Shown here: piece after piece, positions 26,417 through 35,100 of the stretch | Layout: the number at the start of each line of letters is the position of its first letter | Position numbering within the stretch: position 1 is the first letter of the stretch | Assembly (NCBI RefSeq): GCF_965213555.1 | Contig: NZ_OZ243890.1 | Coordinates: 3,038,001-3,102,000 of the forward strand | From: Acuticoccus sp965213555 | GTDB taxonomy: Bacteria > Pseudomonadota > Alphaproteobacteria > Rhizobiales > Amorphaceae | Direction of reading: 5' to 3' | DNA length: 64,000 nucleotides | The notes under the pieces: model-generated | Told to the model about the DNA's origin: nothing | Database searches by the model: none | Seen by the model: only the letters and a program-made list of their open reading frames with translations | Position numbers and translations under genes: made by a program

Positions 26417-27440
26417 TCGACCTCTCGGCGACGGGCTCGGCGAGGCGCGCGCCTCGCAGCGGGAGCGTGCGCCGGCATCGCGCGTCGTCGGCGTGGGGTC
26501 GGCGTTGCCCGAACGGGTGCTCACCAACCACGAGCTGGCGGAGATGGTCGACACCTCCCACGAGTGGATCCACTCGCGCACCGGCATCGAGGCGCGGCGG
26601 ATCGCGGCGGAGGGCGAGTTCACCTCCCACCTCGCCGAGCGGGCTGCTCGGGCCGCATTGGACCATGCCGGTCGCGAGGCGAGGGACGTCGACCTCATCG
26701 TCCTCGCCACCGCGACGCCTGACAACACCTTCCCGTCCACGGCCGTGGAGGTCCAGAGCCGTCTCGGCATCGAGCGGGGGGCGGCGTTCGACCTCCACGC
26801 GGTGTGCTCGGGCTTCGTCTACGCCCTGTCCACGGCCGACGCGCTGATCGCCCAGGGGCTCGCCGAGCGTGCGCTCGTCATCGGTGCGGAGACGTTCTCG
26901 CGCATCCTCGACTGGACCGACCGCACGACGTGCGTCCTGTTCGGCGACGGCGCCGGCGCGGTCGTGCTGGAGCGCGCAGGCGGTGCCGCCGGTGCCTCGC
27001 CCCGCGGCGTCCTCGCCTCCAGCCTCCGCTCCAACGGGACGCACAAGGACAAGCTCTACGTGGACGGCGGGCCGTCCTCGACGCAGACGGTCGGGCACCT
27101 CAGGATGCGCGGGCAGGAGGTCTTCCGGTTCGCCGTGTCCGCGACCGTGGACGTCGTCGAGACCGTGTTCGCCAAGGCCGGTGTCACCGCCGACGACGTC
27201 GCCTGGTTCGTGCCGCATCAGGCCAACAAGCGGATCATCGACGCGAGCGCCAAGAAGCTCGGCATTGCACCGGAGAAGGTGGTCCTCACCGTGCAGCATC
27301 ACGGGAACACGTCGGCCGCCTCGATCCCCCTCGCGCTCGCCGAGGCCTCCTCGGACGGGCGCATTAAGGAGGGCGACCTCGTCCTCCTCGAGGCGATGGG
27401 GGGCGGCTTCACCTGGGGTGCGTCCCTGGTGCGCTGGTGA
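26400..27440 (+). CDS. fabH: Beta-ketoacyl-ACP synthase III
   Basis: 346 residues. Starts fatty acid synthesis by condensing acyl-CoA with malonyl-ACP. The catalytic triad is visible: Cys near residue 136 in HAVCSGF, His in VPHQANKRII, and Asn in HHGNTSAASIP. ALFGDGAGA-like VLFGDGAGAVVLE is also present. The only sensible start is TTG 26400, with GGAG about nine bases upstream and inside the end of plsX. This adds ~25 residues before the usual N-terminus (RVVGVGSALPERVLTN). plsX-fabH-ihfA is a conserved order. Confidence 0.95.
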   Translation: MQTRVDRPLGDGLGEARASQRERAPASRVVGVGSALPERVLTNHELAEMVDTSHEWIHSRTGIEARRIAAEGEFTSHLAERAARAALDHAGREARDVDLIVLATATPDNTFPSTAVEVQSRLGIERGAAFDLHAVCSGFVYALSTADALIAQGLAERALVIGAETFSRILDWTDRTTCVLFGDGAGAVVLERAGGAAGASPRGVLASSLRSNGTHKDKLYVDGGPSSTQTVGHLRMRGQEVFRFAVSATVDVVETVFAKAGVTADDVAWFVPHQANKRIIDASAKKLGIAPEKVVLTVQHHGNTSAASIPLALAEASSDGRIKEGDLVLLEAMGGGFTWGASLVRW

Positions 27441-27596
27441 TCGGCCGACGCCGTCCGGAGCGCTGTGGATCGGGCCGCGCACCCTTGCGCGAGGCGCGCC
27501 GGCGCCGTTAAATTTCGGCAATGATGCAAGGGGTCGTCCGCGCACCGCCCGTCCGCGCCGGCGGACGGCCGTCGCTCGATCGCGGAGCGAGGGGAC

Positions 27597-27905
27597 ATGA
27601 CAGGGCGCACCATCACACGAGCCGATCTCGCCAACGCCATCTGCGCCCGGGCCAACGTGTCCCGCGCCGAGGCCGCCGACCTCATCGATCAGATCATCGA
27701 GGAGATCGTGTCAGCGCTCGAGCGCGGCGAGCCGGTCCGCATGTCCTCGTTCGGCGTGTTCGAGGTGCGCCGCAAGAAGGAGCGGGTCGGGCGCAACCCG
27801 AAGACCGGAGAGGAGGTGCCCATCGAGTCCCGCTCCGTGGTCACCTTCCGTCCGAGCGACGTCTTGAAGCGCATCATCAACGAGCCGCCGTGTAACGGTC
27901 GCTGA
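27597..27905 (+). CDS. ihfA: Integration host factor subunit alpha
   Basis: 102 residues of the HU/IHF fold. ITRADLANAICARANVSRAEAADLI is the helical dimer interface, and the DNA-binding arm reads FGVFEVRRKKERVGRNPKTG with the Pro that kinks DNA, then ESRSVVTFRPSDVLK. The location after fabH and before a merR gene is the standard place for the alpha subunit. Start is ATG 27597, preceded by GGAGCGAGGGG. Confidence 0.94.
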   Translation: MTGRTITRADLANAICARANVSRAEAADLIDQIIEEIVSALERGEPVRMSSFGVFEVRRKKERVGRNPKTGEEVPIESRSVVTFRPSDVLKRIINEPPCNGR

Positions 27906-27926
27906 CCCGGCGACGAGGCACGTCCG

Positions 27927-28433
27927 GTGCCATCGGAGACGGTCCTGCCCCCCGGATCGGACATGCCCACGTCGGCACCCGCCGGGCGGACGACGATCTC
28001 GGCGGCGCAGCTGTCGCAGCTCCTCGGCGTGCCGGCCTCGGTGTTCGCCTACCTCGAGGCGCGTGTGCCGGGCGTCCGCGGCCTCACGCACGGGCGCGAG
28101 CGCGCCTACAGGGCGGACGATGCGGTGCTGCTCGCCGGCCTCGTCGAGCTGTTGTACGAGCAGGGCGAGCCGCTGCGCGAGGTGAGCCGGCGCCTCGCGG
28201 CCGGCGAGCGCGACGCCATCGAGCGTGAGGGGCGTCGCCGGCTGCACGGCATCGTCCCGAAAGGCCCGGGGAGCGCGGCCTCGCGGCCGATCCCGCCCGA
28301 CGCCCTCGTCCACCATCGCACGGGGGGACCAGCGTCCGCCGTCCGCTCGACGTTCGGCGCCGACTCCGAGGATGTGCGCGAGATCCTGTCCGAGCTCATC
28401 GCCTGCGTGCGCCGCCTGGACGGGGCACGCTGA
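27927..28433 (+). CDS. MerR-family transcriptional regulator
   Basis: 168 residues. The winged helix is TISAAQLSQLLGVPASVFAYLEARVPGVRGLTHGRERAY in pieces from about residue 22, with the RAYRADDAVLLAGL segment typical of MerR-like proteins encoded after ihfA in alphaproteobacteria. No Cys-based sensor is seen in the C-terminal half, so it is unlikely to be a metal sensor. Start GTG 27927 has GACGAGG upstream. It converges with the malonyl-CoA reductase gene, leaving only 16 bp between stops. Confidence 0.85.
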   Translation: MPSETVLPPGSDMPTSAPAGRTTISAAQLSQLLGVPASVFAYLEARVPGVRGLTHGRERAYRADDAVLLAGLVELLYEQGEPLREVSRRLAAGERDAIEREGRRRLHGIVPKGPGSAASRPIPPDALVHHRTGGPASAVRSTFGADSEDVREILSELIACVRRLDGAR

Positions 28434-28449
28434 CGGGCAGCCAGCGCGG

Positions 28450-31400
28450 CTACACGGTCATCGAGGTGCCACGGTAGATCCGCGCGCGGTATCGCGAGTC
28501 CTGGGCGTCCGGCAGCGGCGCACCGACCAACATCACCGCACGCACGAAGCGTCGCAGCTCCTCCTGCTGCTCGGCCTCGTCGCGCGGCTCCTCCGAGCGC
28601 ACGCGTCGCGTCAGGTTGATCTGGTTCGTCGGCACGTCGTGGACGAGCCGCTCGTTCTCCACCGCGAGCGTCGCGGTGAAGGCGTGCAGCGTCGTCTTCA
28701 GAAAGTTGGCGAGGGCGAAGGCGTGGCCCTTGGTCCCCTGCGGCACGTCCGGCGAGACGAGGACGAGCTGGCAGCCGTCGTAGAGCGAGGCCTTTCGGGC
28801 CACACGGAAGTGCTGCGTCAGGTTCTCCTCCACGAGCCGGCCGAAGTCCTCCGCCGACAGCCCCCCTTCGGGCTCGAGCAGGTGATCCGGCAGCGCCTCG
28901 TTCGGCATCGACACCACGGTGGTCGGCCGTCCGTAGCGCGCCAGCACGTCGTCCATCGTCGCCTCGATGGCGGCGCCGGTTGTCACCACGTGGACGGCCT
29001 CGCCACCGAGGTCGCCGATCGCCTTCGCGACCGCGGTGCCACCCCGCTCGGTGCGCACCAACAAGACGACGTGGGCGACGCCGAGGTCGGCGACGAGGTG
29101 GCGCACCGTGGCGACGACGTAGTCCGACAGGTGCTCCCCGCCGACGATCCACACGGTGCGCCCGCGCATCGCGGCGAGCCGCTCGGGTTTGGGGCTGCCG
29201 AACATCTCGCGCTCGGTGGTCGAACGCTCCACCCTGAGGCCGCCCGAGGGCATGAAGGTCTCGCCGCTCACCGCACGGTCCGCGAGGAAGAAGACGGTGG
29301 CCTGCGCGACCTCCGCCTCGGTGGGCATGCGGCCGAGGTGGAGCTGGGAGAGGACGCCCTGGCCCACCTTGTCCGCCTCCTCGCCGATCACCTCCTGGGG
29401 CAGGAACGGCACGTCGTCGGGCGGCGCGATGGCGAGCCAGCCGCCGCCCTCGTTCTCGGTCTCACCGCGGGTCTGCCAGCGCGGCGCCTCGAGGAGGTGG
29501 CCGCCGTGCTTCAGGCGCTCGAGGAGGCGCGCGGCGAGCTCGGGGGTGAGCACGAACCTGTCCCAGGTGCACACGCCGTCGCCCTGGCGCGCGCACTGGA
29601 GCGCGAGCTCGCGAAGCTCCCGCGGCGCCAGCGCGTCGTGGGACAGCGCGCCCGTGATGTTGCGCGACAGGCGGGAGAGGACGACATCGACCTCCGCGCC
29701 GCCGCGAACCGCGGCGATCACCGCCGCGTACACCGCATTCAGCCGCTTGTTCTGCAGGATGAGCCTCGCCCGGCGCACGAACAGCCCCGGTCGCCCGTCG
29801 GTGCCTGCGAGCCGGTCGCCGGCCACCGGGCCGGGCGCGATGGCGTTGAACTGCACCTCCGGGCCGAGCGCGCTGGAGAAGCTCTCCACCATCGCGCGCT
29901 GTCCCGCCTTCGACACCGCGTAGTCGGCACGGTTCGGGTAGGCGACGGCGAGGAACTTCTCGCCGCCGAAGTAGGACGACACGTTGAGCACGTAGCCGCT
30001 GCCCTGCGCCTTCATCCGCGGGACGACCTCGCGCATGAGGACGTAGTTCGAGACGAGGTTGGCGTTCAGCGTGTGGCGCCAGGCGTCGGGGTCCATGTCG
30101 ACGACCATCTCCTCGGCGCCGGCGACCCCGGCGTTGTTGATGAGGTAGTCGATGCGGCCGAACGCCTCGAGCGTGGCGTCGACCGCGCGGCGCAGCGCCG
30201 CGAAGTCGCTGACGTCGACGTTCGCCAGCGTCCTCACCCGCCGCTCGACGCCGGAGAACCCGACGTCCTGCAGCTCGCCGACGATGCGCTCGCGCGCCGC
30301 GTCGAGCTCCGCCTCGCGCCGTGCGACCATCATGACCTTGGCGCCGGCGAGGGCGAGGAGGCGGGCGATCTGCCCGCCGATGCCCGCCGAGCCGCCGGTG
30401 ATGAGGGCCACCTTGCCGAGGTGCAGGCCGGTGATGTTCTCCGCCGCGCCGACCATCGCGCGTCGCGCCCCGGTCTCCACCGCGATGTCGGCCGGCAGGC
30501 GCAGGTCGATCTCCGCGATGCGCTGCTCGTTGAACACCAGACGCGTCGCGTGGCCCGCGGCGAACCAGCCGCTCTCCTCCTCGGCGTTGGTGTAGCGGAT
30601 GATCTGGTTCGCCCACACGGGCCGCTCGACGCGCCCGGCGTTGGCCGCGACGCGGGACTCATCCCGCCAGATCTGCAGGAGCTGCGTGACGCCTGCGGCG
30701 AGCACCTCGTTGAAGGTGTCGCCCGACCCGTCGCTCGGGTTGCTCATGAAGACCGCGCACGGCGACTGCAGCAGGTCCTCGCGCCGTGACCAGTAGCGGT
30801 TGAGCGTGCGCGCAAGGGCGACCGCGCCGACCATCTCCACGGCGAGGAACTCGTTGACCGTCGCGTCGTCCGCCTCCGAGAGCTGCCCGCTGTAGTGCCC
30901 GGACCCCTTCACCGGGAAGACGACGGCGCCGGTCAGCGGTCCGTGCGTAGCGCTGTATCCATCCAGCACCGCCTCCATCGTCTCCGGCTCGCCGCGGTTG
31001 AACCGCGCCACGGTGAGCGCGTCGCCGATGCCCTGGGCGCGGGTGCGCGCCTCGACCTGGGCGACATCCGCCTGCCGGGCGAGGCCGAGCAGGACCTTCG
31101 CCCCGTAGTCGAGCTGCATCTTCGCGGTGGCGAGCGCGTCCTCCCACGCCTCGCCGGCGGCGATGAAGATCCGCAGCCCCATGCCATCGAGCTTTCGCAT
31201 GCTCGGCCGCTCGACGAAGGTCGACCGGGACTCCTTGCGCACGTCCATCCCGTGGGTGACGTCGATCTCCACGCCGCTCAGCGCCGCCGACTCGTCGCTC
31301 GCAAGGAACAGGCAGGCGCCGGCGATGTCCCGGGGCGTTGGCAGCGAGCGGGCCTTCGGCTTGCCGTCGATGATGCGCTTCAGCGCCATGCGGCCCATGA

Positions 31401-32139
31401 AGTAGTCCGCGGTCTGCCCCTCGGTGTTGCCCTGCACGGCGTCCATCGCCGCGAACACGGTGCGAATGCGTTCGCTCTCGATGGGCCCCGGGAAGACGGT
31501 GTTGACGCGGATGCCGCGCGGCCCGAGCTCACGGGCGAGGCGCCGCGACAGGGCGTTCAGCGCCGCCTTCGGCATCACGTAGGCGCTGCGGCCGAAGTAG
31601 CGCGTGTGGGAGAAGATCGTAGAGATGTTCACCATCGAGCCGCCGACCGGCATGATGGGCGCCGCGATCCTTGCAAGGTTCCACGTCACGCCAAGGAGGT
31701 TGCGCATGGCATCGGCGACGCTCTCGGTCTCGCCGATGGCCTCCATCTCCTCCTGGGTGAGCGGCACGTCGTCGAGGGGACGCTTGGGCCCTGCCGAGCC
31801 GGCGTTGTTGATGAGGACGTCGATGCGCCCGTAGATCGACTTCACCTCGGCGAGCGCGGTGCGTACCGAGGACGGGTCGCCGCCATCGAGGATCGCCGTC
31901 ACCACGCGGTCCGCGGGGGTGCGCGTCTCCGCGACGAGGCGGTCGCGTGCGCCCTCCACGCGCTCACGGGTGCGTCCGGTCATGACGAGGAAGGCGCCCT
32001 CGCGCACCACCGTGCGGCAGATCTCGGTGCCGAGGTTGCCGGCGGCGCCGGTGACGACGACGGTCTTGCCCGCGAGGCGCCCCTTCGGTGCGGCGACCGC
32101 GCGCTCTTCGATGAGGGCGTCTGAGCTCGGTGGGGTCAT
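28450..32139 (-). CDS. mcr: Bifunctional malonyl-CoA reductase (3-hydroxypropionate bi-cycle type)
   Basis: 1229 residues, against about 1220 for the Chloroflexus enzyme. It would reduce malonyl-CoA in two NADPH steps through malonate semialdehyde to 3-hydroxypropionate. Two short-chain dehydrogenase cores are clear. The first has VVVTGAAGNLG near residue 30 and YVMPK near 186-190. The second has ALITGGSAGIGG near residue 575 and YAVSK near 739-743. Each is followed by a degenerate SDR-like half (the last begins VWIVGGEHLSDYVV) without YxxxK, matching the four-SDR layout of known MCRs. In characterised enzymes the C-terminal half makes the semialdehyde and the N-terminal half reduces it. Start ATG 32139 has GAGGA upstream; it lies 25 bp after propionyl-CoA synthase, so the two form an operon. 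Confidence 0.93.
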   Translation of the reverse strand: MTPPSSDALIEERAVAAPKGRLAGKTVVVTGAAGNLGTEICRTVVREGAFLVMTGRTRERVEGARDRLVAETRTPADRVVTAILDGGDPSSVRTALAEVKSIYGRIDVLINNAGSAGPKRPLDDVPLTQEEMEAIGETESVADAMRNLLGVTWNLARIAAPIMPVGGSMVNISTIFSHTRYFGRSAYVMPKAALNALSRRLARELGPRGIRVNTVFPGPIESERIRTVFAAMDAVQGNTEGQTADYFMGRMALKRIIDGKPKARSLPTPRDIAGACLFLASDESAALSGVEIDVTHGMDVRKESRSTFVERPSMRKLDGMGLRIFIAAGEAWEDALATAKMQLDYGAKVLLGLARQADVAQVEARTRAQGIGDALTVARFNRGEPETMEAVLDGYSATHGPLTGAVVFPVKGSGHYSGQLSEADDATVNEFLAVEMVGAVALARTLNRYWSRREDLLQSPCAVFMSNPSDGSGDTFNEVLAAGVTQLLQIWRDESRVAANAGRVERPVWANQIIRYTNAEEESGWFAAGHATRLVFNEQRIAEIDLRLPADIAVETGARRAMVGAAENITGLHLGKVALITGGSAGIGGQIARLLALAGAKVMMVARREAELDAARERIVGELQDVGFSGVERRVRTLANVDVSDFAALRRAVDATLEAFGRIDYLINNAGVAGAEEMVVDMDPDAWRHTLNANLVSNYVLMREVVPRMKAQGSGYVLNVSSYFGGEKFLAVAYPNRADYAVSKAGQRAMVESFSSALGPEVQFNAIAPGPVAGDRLAGTDGRPGLFVRRARLILQNKRLNAVYAAVIAAVRGGAEVDVVLSRLSRNITGALSHDALAPRELRELALQCARQGDGVCTWDRFVLTPELAARLLERLKHGGHLLEAPRWQTRGETENEGGGWLAIAPPDDVPFLPQEVIGEEADKVGQGVLSQLHLGRMPTEAEVAQATVFFLADRAVSGETFMPSGGLRVERSTTEREMFGSPKPERLAAMRGRTVWIVGGEHLSDYVVATVRHLVADLGVAHVVLLVRTERGGTAVAKAIGDLGGEAVHVVTTGAAIEATMDDVLARYGRPTTVVSMPNEALPDHLLEPEGGLSAEDFGRLVEENLTQHFRVARKASLYDGCQLVLVSPDVPQGTKGHAFALANFLKTTLHAFTATLAVENERLVHDVPTNQINLTRRVRSEEPRDEAEQQEELRRFVRAVMLVGAPLPDAQDSRYRARIYRGTSMTV

Positions 32140-32164
32140 CCTACGGTCCTCGTGGCGCGGGGGA

Positions 32165-35100
32165 TCAGGCGCTGGCCAGTGACGCCCAGGTTTCAAGCAG
32201 CTCGTCCCGGCTGCGCAGCCCCATCGCCGGCAACGCATGGTTTACGACGTAGGTCGCACCGGCGTGGGTGTTGTCCCACATCGCCTGGTGCGCCTTGGGC
32301 AGGTCCTCCCAGGGCACCACCGTGGGTTCGGTGACGTCGAGGAGCCCCGCGGCGATCATGCGGTTCATCACCGTGACCTCGTGGGCGTTGCACAGGTGGG
32401 TCCCCAGGATGCTCGCCGTCGGCATCAGGATGCGGCGCTGGCGCGTCCACACCTGCGGCGCGTAGAACGTGTAGCGCCGCCCGCCGACGTCCTCGGCGTA
32501 GACCACGCGACCGCCGAACGGCTTCACGAGGGAGGTGGAGACGCCGAGCGTGTCCGTCGCCGCGCGCTCCATGACGACGTCGGGCACGCCGCGCGGGTTG
32601 CCCGGCGAGCGCAGCAGGCGGCCGACCGCGTTGCCGAAGGGCTTGAGCGTGTTCTGCTGGTAGTCCCGCACGCCCTTCTTGAACGCCTCGATGTCCTCGC
32701 GCGCGTCGGGCAGGCGAGGGAGGGTCAGCGGCCAGCGGAACGCGCCGTCGCGGCGGTGGAGCCCCTCGAGGCTGACGATGCCCTCCACCGCCTCCTCGAG
32801 GCCGAGGGATTGCAGGAACTCACGCTGCCCATCGCTCGACGTGACGACGACGGTCCGCGCCTTGGCGAGCCGTGCGGCCTCGATCATCTCGAGCCCGGCC
32901 GGATCGGCGAGCTCGCGCGTGCCGGGCCCGTAGTACAGGAGGACCGACTCTCCCCCCGTCAGCCCGGCGCGCTCCAGCATCTCCTGGGGCTTCGCGCTGC
33001 CAGGCTTGCCCATGAAGGAGAAGTGGTAGCCCGACGAGGCGCCGTAGAACGCGAGCCTGCCACCCTCGGCGAGGAGCTGGAAGCTGCGCGGGAACGCGCG
33101 CTCGCCGGCGTGGCTGACCACGAAGTCGGCGAGGCGGCCGTCGTTCAGCGCGCGATAGCGCTCCAGGATCGGCTCCCCCTCGCGCTCCCAGGCCGCCGCC
33201 TCCTCGGGATTCTCGGGCACCGGCCGGAACGCATCGGCGATGGCCGGCTCTCGGCGGTCGATGGCGCCGACGGCCCCTTGAGCACCAACGAACTCGGCCC
33301 GCTCCCGGGACGACACGAGGCCGGTCACCGAGAGTCCGGTGCGCACGCCGCTCTTCAGCGCGTCGAGGCCCGTCCCGGTCGCCGAGCCCTCCACGAACAT
33401 CGTCTTGCCGGGGGTGATCCCGAGCGTGGTGAACAAGCACCGCGTCACGGTGCCAAGGTTGAGCGTGTAGCTGCCGGCCTGCTCCAAGGTGAGGTCGGCG
33501 GGCGGCTTGTGGAGCTGCGGCCCCTGCACCAGGAGGAACTGCGCGTGGCTGCCGGTCTTCGTCTCGTACCCCTGGATGGCGAAGCCGGCGTACATCGGGT
33601 CGTCCCCGGCGGACGGCGACAAGAGGTCTGTGGTGCCGGAGTACACCGCCACCATGTCACCAACCTTGAGACGCCCCTCCGCCTTCACCTCGCTGCCGAG
33701 CGCGGCGACGAGCGCGAGGCCGCCCGAGCCCGTCACCTGGACGTCCTCGTCGTGGGAATCGAAGGGCGAGACGGGGATGCCGGTGAGCGCCCAGTTGTCG
33801 TTGAAGTTGACCTCCGAGGTCAGCAGGTAGACGAGCGCCTCGTTGGGCTCCGGTCGGCGAACCGGGACGATGAGCTCGCGTTCGCTGGTCTCGGGGGGGC
33901 CGAGCCGCGGGGCACCGGTCGCGGGATCGCGCGCCACGCCGAACGCGAGCTGCGCCGGGGGGATGGGCGTCACCCCCGGATAGAACGGCGCGCCGAGGGG
34001 CAAGAGATCGCCGGCCTCGATGCGTCGCGCCTTCTCCGCCTCGTGGGCGTCGTACTCCCAGATGCCGTCGCGGCGCACGGGGAGGGGCGGGCTCTGCCGG
34101 TCCATGAACTGTTGGATGCCGGTCTTGCCGCCGTCCGGGTCGATGATCGCCTCGGCGAAGCGCTCCGCCTCCACCGCGAGGCCGGCCGTCATCCCCTCGC
34201 GCCAGCCGGTCCGCACGGCCTCGAGCGCGCGCTCTCCCGCCCGGTCGCGCCCTGCCCACGCGAGCTGCCGCAGGGTGCGCTGCAGGACGTCGTCGGCGAG
34301 GACCGCGTCGAGGTCGATGCCGGACGGGCCGTCCCAGCGCCGCGTCATCGCGCGCCGCTCGGCGAACGCTTGGCCCAGCGCGCTCGCCTCGCCATCGGCC
34401 ACGTAGTCCCGCACCGCGGCGTGCGCGAGGGACAGGACGTCCTCCGATCCCCGCGCCAGCGCGTCCACCGCGCCGATCGCCTCGGCGCGCGCTGCGTCGA
34501 TGGCGCGCCCTCCCAGGATGAGGTCGAGCGCGTCGCGCAGCCCGCGCTCGCCGTGCCGTTCGGCGAGGAGCCGAGGCAGGCGCTGCGTGCCGCCATAGCC
34601 TGGCAGCAGGCGAAGGTTGATCTCGGGCTGGCCGAAGCGCGCGGTCGGCTCGGCGACGCGGTAGTGGCAGGCGAGGGCGAACTCCATGCCCCCGCCGAGG
34701 CACACGCCCTGGATCGCCGCGACGCAGGGCTTCCCCATCGCCTCGATCTTGCGGAAGGCGAGCTGGGCGTTGTTCGGCAGCACCTTCGCCTCGCCGACGG
34801 TGTTCACCTCCTCAAGCATCTGGCGGATGTCGGCGCCGGCCACGAACGAGGCGCTGCCGGCGCCGGTGAACACCACCGCCGCCACATCCGCCTTGCGCGA
34901 CAGGTGATCGACGACGGTGACGAGCTCGTCGATGGCGCGCTCGTTGAGCGCGTTCACCGGCGGGTTTGACACCGTGACGGTGGCGACGCGCTGGCCAGGC
35001 GCCACGGTGTTGTACTGAATCAGGAAGTAGCGGTAGCGCTCGAACAGCGCCTGCTCGTCCGACAGCGTCTGGCGGCGTCGCCATGCCCCGACCACCTCTG

